64,000 nucleotides of DNA from Bacteriovoracaceae bacterium (GTDB lineage Bacteria; Bdellovibrionota; Bacteriovoracia; Bacteriovoracales; Bacteriovoracaceae): assembly GCA_025210745.1 (NCBI GenBank), contig JAOARC010000036.1, forward strand, positions 1-64,000, read 5' to 3'. Shown piece after piece: positions 44,758-54,170 of the stretch; positions within the stretch are counted from its first letter, which is position 1; every line of letters begins with the position of its first letter. The position numbers and the translations under genes are program-made. The notes under the pieces were generated by a model. It made no database searches. It saw nothing but the letters and a program-made list of their open reading frames with translations, and was not told where the DNA came from.

Positions 44758-45664
44758 CTCTTTGAAAATAGAGGTTAAACTGCAACTTATTATTCAAAGA
44801 AGATATCTCAAATCTTCCATTCATTTTAAGCATAAGACTTCTTACTAAATAAAGACCAAGTCCAGATCCTTTAGGAGAATCATGCTTATAAAAAAGTTTT
44901 CCAAGTTTTGTGATATCTCCACTAAATTCTTCTCCATTATCTGATATGGTAACTTTTGTTAAAGAATCAACTTGAGATGTTTTGATAATAATGTTCTTAT
45001 TTTCGTTCTTTACATGTCTTAATGTATTTTCAAATAAGTTTTTTAAGATTGTATCTAAAGCAAAACTATCACTTAGAATATAAAGTTCATCAAAGTCTTT
45101 AATATCAAAAGATATAGTAGGGTAGTTTTTTATAATAGCTTGTAGTTTTGACTTAAACTCAAGCTCAGCAGTATTTAAAACACCATCTCTTTCAATTCTT
45201 GCTAGTTGTAAGTGATTGTCTAGCTCATTTTCAAGTCTCATTGTCGATTCTTGTAGTCTTCCCGAGTAAGTTGAAAGAGCTGATTTATCACCATTTTCAA
45301 GATTTTTATTACTTAGAATAAGATCATTTAGCACTTGGGCTTGAAGCTTTATACTTGCTAGAGGAGTTTTTAGTTCATGTGTTAATGAAGCAAAAAATAA
45401 ACCAATAGATTTAGATTTTTTTCTATCAGCAAAGTACATATAAGCATGAGCAATTGATATAAATAAGATAAGCAGTAAAAAAACAGCTCCTTCCCATTTA
45501 ATCATATTAAAAAGATTTCCCATCTGATTTGGAATATCATGGTTTTCAATTTGTTTTGCTAATTTAAATACAAGGTATAGCCACCAAACTCCCATTAAAA
45601 AAAGAAAGCTAGTTAGAACACTTGTTCCTAAAAAGAATAGTTTTTTAGGTTTATTTAATTCCAT
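44744..45664 (-). CDS. Sensor histidine kinase
   Basis: 306 residues. Two membrane helices (about 9-33, 57-78) with a periplasmic loop of only about 23 residues, so it may sense a membrane or internal signal. H-box ASLTHELKTPLASIK (His96), N-box LKNLFENTLRH (about 213), G-boxes SDNGEEF and GSGLGLYLVRSLM. No PAS or HAMP domain. Overlaps hemL by 10 bp and the regulator by 14 bp. Confidence 0.92.
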   Translation of the reverse strand: MELNKPKKLFFLGTSVLTSFLFLMGVWWLYLVFKLAKQIENHDIPNQMGNLFNMIKWEGAVFLLLILFISIAHAYMYFADRKKSKSIGLFFASLTHELKTPLASIKLQAQVLNDLILSNKNLENGDKSALSTYSGRLQESTMRLENELDNHLQLARIERDGVLNTAELEFKSKLQAIIKNYPTISFDIKDFDELYILSDSFALDTILKNLFENTLRHVKNENKNIIIKTSQVDSLTKVTISDNGEEFSGDITKLGKLFYKHDSPKGSGLGLYLVRSLMLKMNGRFEISSLNNKLQFNLYFQRGENG

Positions 45665-46917
45665 AGTTTAGTTTTTAAATCCTCTAAAACTAATTCTCCG
45701 TGAGCGATTGAGCAAAAACCAACCTCATAAGCATTTGGTGACAGATATATTCCCTTATTTAAAAGAACTTCAAATAGCTTGTAGAATCTATCTGCTAGAT
45801 TGCTTGGAATGGCACTAATATCTTGTAACTTATCACTTGTTGGAACAGCCCAAAATAAAGATTTGTATTGAATCATTTTATAATCATTAAATTCTTCACT
45901 TTTAGAAAACCAGTCATCAAAAGTTTGAACGGTTTTATTAGAGATTGTCTCAAGTTCTTGATAAAAGTCTGGCGTTAATTGCTTTAAGTTCGCTAGACCA
46001 CAGGCCATAGCTACAGGGTTTGCACTTAATGTTCCTGCTTGATAAACATCTCCAATAGGAGCAAGACATTCCATAATGTCTTTTTTAGCTCCAATGGCAC
46101 CAACTGGAAAACCACCACCTATGATTTTGCCATAAGTAACCATATCTGGAGTTATTTTAAGATCATCTGCCATACCGTTAAATCCAGTTCTAAAACCAGA
46201 TATAACTTCATCAAAAATAAGAAGACTATTATGTTTAGTACATAAATCACGAAGAGCTTGTAAGAACTCTTTATTTTGAATTAGTAGACCATTATTTGCT
46301 GGAAGAGGCTCAATAAAAATAGCTGCAATATCACCAGCATATTTATCAAAAGCTGCATTTACTTGTTCAATATTATTTAAATCACAAACGATAGTATCAT
46401 TTGCAATATTTTCACTTATTCCCTTAGAAGAAGCTTCACTTGTTCCAGCAAGCCCAGATCCAGCTTTAATTAACATGGCATCAGTGTGTCCATGATAACA
46501 TCCATTAAATTTTAAGATTTTACTTTTTCCTGTATATCCTCTTGCTAGACGGATTGCTGTCATTACGGCTTCTGTTCCAGAGTTTACAAATCTTACTTGA
46601 TCAATAAATGGTATCTTGTTAATTAAATATTCAGCTAACTCTAAAGAATACTTTTCACATGCTCCATAACTCCATCCAAGTTCCATGGCCTTTATGGCAG
46701 CTTCATGAACCTTTTCATTCTTATGACCAAGAATTAAAGGTCCAAAACTCATACAAAAGTCGATAAAGGTTTTGCCTTCTTCATCTGTGATATAAGCTCC
46801 AGCTGCTTTATTGATAAACCTTGGAGTGGTATGTAGTCCTTTAAAACTTCTAACCGGTGAGTGAACACCACCTGGTACTAATTTTAGTGATTTTTCAAAT
46901 AATTCTTTGTTGTTCAT
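45655..46917 (-). CDS. hemL: Glutamate-1-semialdehyde 2,1-aminomutase
   Basis: 420 residues, normal length. PLP enzyme (class III aminotransferase fold): PGGVHSPVRSF, RFVNSGTEAVMTAIRLAR, IFDEVISGFR and the PLP lysine in TYGKIIGGGFPVGA. It makes 5-aminolevulinate from glutamate-1-semialdehyde, product of HemA. Overlaps hemC by 4 bp (ATGA-type). Confidence 0.96.
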   Translation of the reverse strand: MNNKELFEKSLKLVPGGVHSPVRSFKGLHTTPRFINKAAGAYITDEEGKTFIDFCMSFGPLILGHKNEKVHEAAIKAMELGWSYGACEKYSLELAEYLINKIPFIDQVRFVNSGTEAVMTAIRLARGYTGKSKILKFNGCYHGHTDAMLIKAGSGLAGTSEASSKGISENIANDTIVCDLNNIEQVNAAFDKYAGDIAAIFIEPLPANNGLLIQNKEFLQALRDLCTKHNSLLIFDEVISGFRTGFNGMADDLKITPDMVTYGKIIGGGFPVGAIGAKKDIMECLAPIGDVYQAGTLSANPVAMACGLANLKQLTPDFYQELETISNKTVQTFDDWFSKSEEFNDYKMIQYKSLFWAVPTSDKLQDISAIPSNLADRFYKLFEVLLNKGIYLSPNAYEVGFCSIAHGELVLEDLKTKLWN

Positions 46918-48404
46918 TTTATAAGCTCTTTTAAATGTTTGATGTCGATTACAGGTGTAACCTTAATATTATTGTTTTTAAATTGAGTATATGTCTTTCC
47001 AAGCCCACAAGTGTGAATCTTATCTTTAAGGCTAGGATATTTATTTATATATGTTTCATACTGAAAGTAACTAGACCAAAAGAAAACATCATTATCTTCA
47101 ATATTCATATTTTCTTGAGTTAACTTTCTTGTATAACAAGGCAAAACTTCTCCAATAACTGAGTCTGCTTTATCATGAGATAAAACTTGATATTCATCTG
47201 TCGTATGCATAATCTTTAAAGCCTCAGATTTAGTTAAATCTAAGATTTGCTCGTGACCAAAACCTTCAGCTGATCCATTAACCCAAAAACCTTTTTCTAC
47301 AAGTTTTCTTGCTGTTCTATTGCCGGCACTGAAGATTGCTTCTTTATGATTATTGTCAATTGCATGAAAACAATATGAGCTTGTTACAAAAAGATTTTTA
47401 TTACTAGCTTTAGCTTCTAAAAGATCCTTGTTTATAAGCTTATCTTCACAACCCATAGCAAAGAAAAGCCTTTTTCCTTTAAGATGCGAGTAATCGGTAT
47501 CTTCAATACTTAAATTATAGATCTCTTTATCATTATGAATCCCTTTTTCAATTTTTATAAGGTGATCGTTAATTGTTTTTGCATGAATTCCTACAGCAAG
47601 ATGGCACCCACCACCATAAGAGTTAAATGCCTTTCTTTCCACTTGAATTTCGTTAAAGCTTTTTTCACAATGAACACTTTTGATTGTTTTATCTAAAGTC
47701 GTTCCAATATTTTTCTCATTTATCTCAATACCTAATGATCCTTGAGAAGCACATGAAGGAAATACCTTTTGAGGTAAGATAAAGTAATTCAAACCATCTA
47801 AAAGCCTTATCAGTTCTTTTTTAGAATCCTCTTTATGAGCAAGTCTTTCAATTCCAGCATGAGCTAGAATAATGGCATCATACTCATCAGATCTTAATTT
47901 TTCTATTCTTGTATTAACATTTCCTCGCAGCATCTTGGTTTTTACTACAAGGCTTTCTTTTACATTTGGTAGGTATGGCTTTAAAGAGCTTTCAATATTT
48001 GTAATTCTTCTAGGGGAGCTTGTTCCAACGATAAACTCATCTAGTTTGTTTAAGTCTTTTATTTTGGATCTTTTGATTAAAAGAATATCATTTGAGTAGT
48101 TTCTTTTTGTTACACAAGCTAAGTGAATTCCATCAGGTCTAATAGATCCTAAGTCTTTATAGGAATGAACAACTAGATCGATTGAACCATCAAGTAATTC
48201 ATGATCAAGTTCTTTGGTGAAAAAATCTTTTCCATCCATTTGCCAAAGTGGTTTTTCAGTCTGCTGATCACCCCTAGTTGTAATAAGCTTTAAATCAAAA
48301 AATTTATTTGTTAAAGATTCAATTTCATTTTTTATAAGAGTACATTGAGTAACTGCTAAAAGACTACCTCTGGTTCCAATAAGGTATTTTTCATTTTCTG
48401 ACAT
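46914..48404 (-). CDS. hemC: Porphobilinogen deaminase fused to uroporphyrinogen-III synthase-like domain
   Basis: 496 residues from the ATG at 48404 (MSENEKYLIGTRGS), chosen because a PBG deaminase begins here; the frame extends 23 more residues upstream inside hemA. The first 300 residues are HemC: IGTRGSLLAV, VVHSYKDLG (catalytic Asp), LRGNVNTRIEKL and the dipyrromethane cysteine in YGGGCHLAVG. The last 190 residues (NLFVTSSYCFHAIDN; DVFFWSSYFQY; ITACGLGKTYTQFK-like) follow the HemD pattern but are diverged. So one chain may do both steps from porphobilinogen to uroporphyrinogen III. No other hemD is in the operon. Confidence 0.85.
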   Translation of the reverse strand: MSENEKYLIGTRGSLLAVTQCTLIKNEIESLTNKFFDLKLITTRGDQQTEKPLWQMDGKDFFTKELDHELLDGSIDLVVHSYKDLGSIRPDGIHLACVTKRNYSNDILLIKRSKIKDLNKLDEFIVGTSSPRRITNIESSLKPYLPNVKESLVVKTKMLRGNVNTRIEKLRSDEYDAIILAHAGIERLAHKEDSKKELIRLLDGLNYFILPQKVFPSCASQGSLGIEINEKNIGTTLDKTIKSVHCEKSFNEIQVERKAFNSYGGGCHLAVGIHAKTINDHLIKIEKGIHNDKEIYNLSIEDTDYSHLKGKRLFFAMGCEDKLINKDLLEAKASNKNLFVTSSYCFHAIDNNHKEAIFSAGNRTARKLVEKGFWVNGSAEGFGHEQILDLTKSEALKIMHTTDEYQVLSHDKADSVIGEVLPCYTRKLTQENMNIEDNDVFFWSSYFQYETYINKYPSLKDKIHTCGLGKTYTQFKNNNIKVTPVIDIKHLKELIK

Positions 48405-49320
48405 ATTTTGCCTGCCCTGGGTTTGGAATGTGATAAAGCGCTTTTTTTTCAAAAACTTTTTGTCTTTTTTCAACTATTCCATCCATGGCATTTTTGGCTT
48501 TAACAATCTGTTGTTTTTTATGATTTTCCTTAATCGCACCTTCGCTAAAGATGTTTTCTAATCTGATGATTCCATCATCCACTGTAAGGTTTGTATCTAT
48601 AGCACTAGGAGAACCTAGATCTACAAATGTTCTATCGTGATGAGCATTCTTCCAATTTTCAAAGAATACTTTATTAAAGATAATTTCTTTTGCTCCAATA
48701 GTATTGGCAATATGAGCAAAGGTGATGATTGATTTATAATCACCCCATTCGATAACATTAATTTCGTGGTTAAGCTTTAAGTTTTCAATGGCATTTTTAT
48801 TTCTAGCACAAATATAAATTTCACACTTCTTTTTAAATTGATTAATTAAATCTTCCGCCATTTGACCAGATCCAAGGATTAATACTTTTTTTGCTTTTTT
48901 ATCATTAACAATTTTTCTTCTTGTAATAGAAGCATATGTTTTTTGTCCTAATCCAATAAGATATTTAGTTCTAATTTCTTTTGTATCTTTGAAGAGTTTT
49001 TCTATGATAAGGAGCAATTGAGTATTTAAATTTTCTGTTTTTATAAATTCTTTATAAGCACTTTTGAATTGACTCACAATCTCATTTTCACCTAGAAGTT
49101 TACTTTTTAAACCGCAAATAACTTCTAACAAAAATAGATAGGATGCTTTTCCTTTTTTTACTTCATAGCTATCACAGTCATTTAAATTAATGATCTTAAT
49201 TTCTTCGTAAGAAACTAAGATCGTTCTTTGACAAGTTTTTAAAATAAAAGCACTACTTGCCACTTCTAGAGTGGGCTCAAAGCCAGAATTGAAATTAAAT
49301 AAAATTAAGTTAGTTAACAT
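48391..49320 (-). CDS. hemA: Glutamyl-tRNA reductase, short form
   Basis: 309 residues against the usual 410-450. The catalytic Cys30 (KTCQRT), GLKSKLLGENEIVSQFKSAY and the NADPH-binding VLILGSGQMAEDL plus FVDLGSPSAID are present. The end lacks the long helical spine and dimerisation domain, and the first residues of the catalytic domain are also shortened. It reduces glutamyl-tRNA to glutamate-1-semialdehyde, the first step to haem; loss of the dimer domain makes one wonder how substrate channel and regulation work. First gene of the haem operon; overlaps hemC by 14 bp. Confidence 0.85.
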   Translation of the reverse strand: MLTNLILFNFNSGFEPTLEVASSAFILKTCQRTILVSYEEIKIINLNDCDSYEVKKGKASYLFLLEVICGLKSKLLGENEIVSQFKSAYKEFIKTENLNTQLLLIIEKLFKDTKEIRTKYLIGLGQKTYASITRRKIVNDKKAKKVLILGSGQMAEDLINQFKKKCEIYICARNKNAIENLKLNHEINVIEWGDYKSIITFAHIANTIGAKEIIFNKVFFENWKNAHHDRTFVDLGSPSAIDTNLTVDDGIIRLENIFSEGAIKENHKKQQIVKAKNAMDGIVEKRQKVFEKKALYHIPNPGQAKYVRK

Positions 49321-49491
49321 ATAATACTTAAATATTACCCTATATTCTCATTAAATTGTCATAGAATTGTAAAATATCACTATTTTTAAAATGCTAATTA
49401 TATATCCTTACACATATGAACTTTTCTATAGTATAAGAAGTCCAAATTTATAGTAATTTTTGTACTTTTTCAATTGGATAGGACGACTTTA

Positions 49492-51156
49492 ATGGACACT
49501 TTTAAAATCATTTACACAATGCTGGGTGGATTGGGGATTTTCTTTTTTGGAATGAAGCAAATGTCAGACTCTCTTCAACAGATGGCAGGCGATGTTATTA
49601 CAAAAGTGATCAACTCTTTAACAACAAATAGACTACTTGCTGTTACTGTTGGAATGATCGTCACTATGATTGTTCAAAGTTCTTCTGTTACAACGGTTAT
49701 GGTTGTTGGGTTTGTTAATGCAGGCTTAATGCAACTAACTCAAGCTATTGGAGTTATTTTTGGTTCGAATATAGGAACGACAATTACGGGATGGATCATT
49801 TCTATTAAGGTTGGAAAATATGGTCTTCTATTTATAGGACTTGGGATATTTCCAGCTTTATTTTCTAAGAATAAGAGGTATCAAAATTTAGGTAAGGTTG
49901 TTTTTGGTGTTGGTATGATTTTTCTAGGTCTACAAACAATGAGTGGAGCCTTTAAGCCATTAAGAGCAAATGCTGAGTTTTTAAACTTAGTAAGTTATTT
50001 TAGTGGCAGTGATTATGGATCATATTTTGCGTCTATTTTAATGGGGTGTTTGTTAACTGTAATTATTCAATCATCATCAGCTATGCTTGGGATAACGATT
50101 GCTTTAGCTTCAACAGGAATTATTAACTTTAATACCGCAGCAGCTCTTGTTTTAGGAGAGAATATAGGAACGACTATTACGGCGATTTTAGCTTCTATAG
50201 GGACGAGCACTAACGCTAAAAGAGCTGCCAGGGCCCATGCTATTTTTAATGTGCTAGGAGTTTTGGCTATTTTTGCTGTTCTTCCTTTGTATATTAACTT
50301 TATCGAAATGATTATTCCTGGAGATGCTAATTTTATATCTTCGGATGGTTCAAAGCCTAATATTGCCGCTCATATAGCTGCATCGCATACAATATTTAAT
50401 GTATCAGCAACTTTGTTATTTTTACCATTTTTGCCTGCTCTTGCGCGTCTTGTAACGAGAATAACGCCTTCTCCTGAAGTGAAGAAGAAACCAAGACTTG
50501 AGATCGTTGGAGATGCTTCAGAGATTGTTCCTGCGGCTGCTATAGCACAGGTAGATGCTGAAATTAGGAAGATGAAAGATATCTTAGATCGAATGTATAA
50601 AGTGACAAGTGAATATTTAGTTGATGGCTCGGCTAAAAAACTTGCTAAAATTAAAGATTATGAACTTATTACAGATAATATGCAAAAAGAAGTAACTGTC
50701 TTTTTGTGCCAAGTTATGGAAAAGCCAATGTCGTCAGAGCAAACAAGAAGAGCTCAAGGCTTAGTTAAAATTGCGGATGAGTATGAATCAATCGCAGACT
50801 ATCTTGAAAGAATTGCCTCTTATAGAGCAAGGTTTAAAGATTCAGAGGCAGTTGTTTCTGGAGTAAGTAATGATGAATATTTCGAGTTTATGAAAAAAGT
50901 ATGGGAATTCTTTGAAATGTCTACAGTTGGTCTCTTTGAACCGATTTCTCATAATGAAACAGATATTGTTGGAAAGAGTGAAAAATTGAGGGTCCTTGCT
51001 GATGATATAAGAGATAAGCATTTACAAAGAGTATCTAAAAAAGAGTATTCACCTCTTTCTGCTCTAACGTATTCAGATATGGTTGTCGCTCTAAGAAAAA
51101 TAAGGCAACATGCTTGTAATGTTGGTGAAACAATTACTCTTATTAATCAAAAATAA
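49492..51156 (+). CDS. Na/Pi cotransporter family protein with PhoU-like tail
   Basis: 554 residues from ATG 49492, with AGGAC 8 bases before; a TTG 18 bp upstream is less likely. The N-terminal 320 residues have about 8 helices with two inverted QSSS repeats (VQSSSVTTVMVVGF and IQSSSAMLGITIALA) and GSNIGTT/GENIGTT, the Na+/phosphate site of PF02690. The C-terminal 220 residues are helical and PhoU-like (YKVTSEYLVDG; IADEYESIADYLERI). Inner membrane; may export or import phosphate. Divergent from hemA. Confidence 0.9.
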   Translation: MDTFKIIYTMLGGLGIFFFGMKQMSDSLQQMAGDVITKVINSLTTNRLLAVTVGMIVTMIVQSSSVTTVMVVGFVNAGLMQLTQAIGVIFGSNIGTTITGWIISIKVGKYGLLFIGLGIFPALFSKNKRYQNLGKVVFGVGMIFLGLQTMSGAFKPLRANAEFLNLVSYFSGSDYGSYFASILMGCLLTVIIQSSSAMLGITIALASTGIINFNTAAALVLGENIGTTITAILASIGTSTNAKRAARAHAIFNVLGVLAIFAVLPLYINFIEMIIPGDANFISSDGSKPNIAAHIAASHTIFNVSATLLFLPFLPALARLVTRITPSPEVKKKPRLEIVGDASEIVPAAAIAQVDAEIRKMKDILDRMYKVTSEYLVDGSAKKLAKIKDYELITDNMQKEVTVFLCQVMEKPMSSEQTRRAQGLVKIADEYESIADYLERIASYRARFKDSEAVVSGVSNDEYFEFMKKVWEFFEMSTVGLFEPISHNETDIVGKSEKLRVLADDIRDKHLQRVSKKEYSPLSALTYSDMVVALRKIRQHACNVGETITLINQK

Positions 51157-51162
51157 ATTAAA

Positions 51163-52647
51163 ATGGAATTTGAAAAGGGATTTTTAGAAAAAAATATATT
51201 TCAGGGAATTGAAAGAGAGTGTTTAAGGGTATCGGAAGATGGAAAAATAAGCAAAAATTTTCATCAAGAGGCTCTTGGTGCTAAGCTTACCCATGAATAT
51301 ATAACGACGGATTATGCTGAAGCTCTTTTAGAGTTTATTACAAAAGTACATAATAAAACGGAAGATCTTTATAATGAACTATTAGAGATTCATAAAAATA
51401 CATATGAGAATATTGGGGATGAATTTCTTTGGCCATTTAGTATGCCATGTATTTTACCGGAGGACCAAAATGATATTGCTGTTGCCGACTATGGAAGCTC
51501 TCATATTGGAAACTTAAAAAAAGTATATCGTATTGGGCTTGGACATCGTTATGGAAGAAGAATGCAGTCTATTGCAGGTGTTCATTATAATTTTTCTTTA
51601 TCTGATTTATTTTGGAAAAAATATCAGGATGAAAATGAGATAGAGTCTTTGCAAAAAGCAAAAGAAGTAGGTTATTTTCATATTATTAGAAATTATAAAA
51701 GATATCAGTGGGTTTTAAGTTACCTTTTTGGTGCTAGTCCTTGTGTCGATAAGAGTTTTTTAGTTGAAAATAATAGACATTCATTAGAACAAAATACTTC
51801 CAATACTTATGTAAATAAACAAGCAACTTCTTTAAGAATGGGCGGACTTGGATATACTTCTTCTGAACAAGATAAAATTGTTGTTTGCTATAATACTTTA
51901 AAAACTTATATAGAAACTTTAGAAAAAGCGAGACTTGAGTCTATTTCAAAGTATGAAAAGATAGGACTTCAATCTAAAGATGGATCTTTTAAACAACTTA
52001 ACTCTAACCTTTTACAGATTGATAATGAGTTTTATTCAACAATTAGACCTAAAGCAGTTGCTAAAAGTGGTCAAAGTGCTCTTATGGCATTAAATGAAAA
52101 TGGAATTGAGTATATTGAAATTCGTATTTTAGATGTTAATCCTTTTGATCCCGTTGGAATTAGTAGTCATCAGATAAAGTTTTTACATTTGTTTTTAACA
52201 ACAATGTTATTTCTAGATAGTCCATTCTTTGAATTAAGTGATTTTAATATGGCAAAAGAAGAGTTAGATCAAGTTGTAAAACATGGTTTGAATAGGCCGT
52301 TAAAAGAGAAACTAAATATATTGTATAAAAGCATGGAAGAGAATCTTACTTTATTCAGTGAGCAGTACGCTCTATCTTATTATAAAATTAAAAATGCCCA
52401 TTGGACTTTTAGTGAAAAAGTTGTTCAGCAACTATCTGAGAATGACTTTATTGAATTTGGTATAAAATTAGGACTTTTACATAAAAGAAAAATTCTAAAT
52501 TCTAATATTATAAAAAAAATAGACTTTGAGTTTCATAGAACGGAGTCTATTCGTAAGTTAAGACAAATAGAATCTCATACAGAAGGAAACTTTTTTGACT
52601 TTCTAACTCATTATTTTGAAAATATTAAAATACAGGAGTTTAAATGA
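51163..52647 (+). CDS. gshA: Glutamate-cysteine ligase
   Basis: 494 residues. GIERECLRVSEDGKIS (about 15-30), LTHEYITTDYAEALLEFIT and YIEIRILDVNPFDPVGIS are typical of the E. coli type GshA, which makes gamma-glutamylcysteine, the first step to glutathione. The start is 6 bp after the phosphate transporter stop; the ribosome site is weak. Its TGA overlaps the next start as ATGA. gshB is not in the window. Confidence 0.93.
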   Translation: MEFEKGFLEKNIFQGIERECLRVSEDGKISKNFHQEALGAKLTHEYITTDYAEALLEFITKVHNKTEDLYNELLEIHKNTYENIGDEFLWPFSMPCILPEDQNDIAVADYGSSHIGNLKKVYRIGLGHRYGRRMQSIAGVHYNFSLSDLFWKKYQDENEIESLQKAKEVGYFHIIRNYKRYQWVLSYLFGASPCVDKSFLVENNRHSLEQNTSNTYVNKQATSLRMGGLGYTSSEQDKIVVCYNTLKTYIETLEKARLESISKYEKIGLQSKDGSFKQLNSNLLQIDNEFYSTIRPKAVAKSGQSALMALNENGIEYIEIRILDVNPFDPVGISSHQIKFLHLFLTTMLFLDSPFFELSDFNMAKEELDQVVKHGLNRPLKEKLNILYKSMEENLTLFSEQYALSYYKIKNAHWTFSEKVVQQLSENDFIEFGIKLGLLHKRKILNSNIIKKIDFEFHRTESIRKLRQIESHTEGNFFDFLTHYFENIKIQEFK

Positions 52648-53279
52648 TTCGTTTTTTAAAGTATATTTTTTTAATTTTTGGCGGATTGGCGGCTTTAATT
52701 ATAACTTTCTTTTATATACAAAATAAGGAAGATCTATCTGTTGCTTATAACTATAAAAACAAATTAGATTATGATGTTATTTTAAAAACATGTAAGAGTG
52801 ATTTAGATAAGTCTTATTACAAGTGCTTTGAAAGAGAATTTAATGATTATGCATCTCAAGTAAGCTTAACTGGACTAAGTTTGGGGTTGAAACTTGCTTT
52901 TAATTTCTTGGAAGAAGATAAGAAAAAAGCAGATTTTAAGTATCCAAATATTATTTCAGCATTAAATCATCTGAAGATAAATAATATTGTTATTAAAAAT
53001 ACAATGAATCGATTTCATGGATTTGATTTTACTTATGGTGGATATATTGGGAAAATGAGAGACTTTCTTGATAAAGCACGAGAATTTTCTGATAATTTAA
53101 TTAAAGGATTAAAAGAAGATAAAGAAGGTTTGAGCTCTATTCGTGAGCAAAATAAAAAGTCTGATTTAAAACAAGAGCTTTTACATATAGAAAATGAGTA
53201 TAAAAGGTCATCAAAAACAATAGAAGCCTTCATTAAAAGTGAGATAAAAAGATTGAAACATCAACATGGAGTTTCTTAA
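52644..53279 (+). CDS. Single-pass membrane protein, unknown
   Basis: 211 residues. One N-terminal membrane helix (FLKYIFLIFGGLAALIITFFYI), then about 180 helical residues, probably periplasmic, with two cysteines (about 50, 61) and a Lys/Glu-rich coiled C-terminus. Not recognised. Coupled to gshA by ATGA and 11 bp before lgt. Confidence 0.6.
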   Translation: MIRFLKYIFLIFGGLAALIITFFYIQNKEDLSVAYNYKNKLDYDVILKTCKSDLDKSYYKCFEREFNDYASQVSLTGLSLGLKLAFNFLEEDKKKADFKYPNIISALNHLKINNIVIKNTMNRFHGFDFTYGGYIGKMRDFLDKAREFSDNLIKGLKEDKEGLSSIREQNKKSDLKQELLHIENEYKRSSKTIEAFIKSEIKRLKHQHGVS

Positions 53280-53290
53280 GGAGTACAGAA

Positions 53291-54100
53291 ATGATTTGGG
53301 ATATTGATCCAGTCTTATTGAAATTAGGGCCTATTGAAATAAGGTATTATGGACTATTTTTTGCTCTTGGCTTTTTAGTCGCTTTTACTTATACAAAGAA
53401 AATTTTTCTTGCTCACGGTTTTAAAGCAAAAGAAGTTGATAGTATTCTTAACTATATGATTGCTGGAACTGTTATTGGTGCAAGGTTAGGCCATTGCCTT
53501 TTCTATCAACCTGATTATTATCTTGCAAATCCACTTGCTATTTTAAAAGTTTGGGAAGGTGGGCTTGCTTCTCATGGTGGTTTTGCAGGTGTCCTTATCG
53601 CAACTTTTTTATATTTGAAAAAATGGAAGAGAATGTCTTTCTTTTGGCTTATTGAGGTTATGATGGCACCTATTATGTTTGTTGCAGGAATGATTAGACT
53701 AGGAAATTTGATGAACTCAGAGATTTTAGGCAGAATAACTGATATTCCTTGGGCATTTAAGTTTGTTCGTTACGATAGTTTTTACAGGCACCCAACTCCT
53801 ATATATGAATCTTTAGGTTATTTCTCAATATCTCTTATTATGTTTATTCTTTATAAAAAATATATTGAGCAAGGAAAGTGGCCTTCGGGAAGAGGTTTAG
53901 GTGTTGTATTTGTCTTGTCTTTTTCATTTAGATTCTTTATTGAGTTTTTTAAGATTGAGCAAGTTGCCTTTGAAAGAGGAATGAGTATTAATATGGGGCA
54001 GTACTTGAGTATTCCTTTTATAATTTTAGGATTGTATTTTATTTCTGGACATCAGAATAAAGTCAGATTTTTTAACTTTCTGACTAAACCGCTTAAGTAA
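53291..54100 (+). CDS. lgt: Prolipoprotein diacylglyceryl transferase
   Basis: 269 residues, about seven membrane helices. GARLGHCLFYQPDYY, GGLASHGGFAGV and the signature GMIRLGNLMNSEILG are typical. It transfers diacylglyceryl from phosphatidylglycerol to the lipobox cysteine of prelipoproteins, and so serves the many lipoproteins seen in this window. Inner membrane. Confidence 0.95.
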   Translation: MIWDIDPVLLKLGPIEIRYYGLFFALGFLVAFTYTKKIFLAHGFKAKEVDSILNYMIAGTVIGARLGHCLFYQPDYYLANPLAILKVWEGGLASHGGFAGVLIATFLYLKKWKRMSFFWLIEVMMAPIMFVAGMIRLGNLMNSEILGRITDIPWAFKFVRYDSFYRHPTPIYESLGYFSISLIMFILYKKYIEQGKWPSGRGLGVVFVLSFSFRFFIEFFKIEQVAFERGMSINMGQYLSIPFIILGLYFISGHQNKVRFFNFLTKPLK

Positions 54101-54170
54101 AACATTCTTTTTTCCTAAGGCAATATATTGTATTCTATGGAAGTTAACGAATTTTAATTAGGAATCTATT

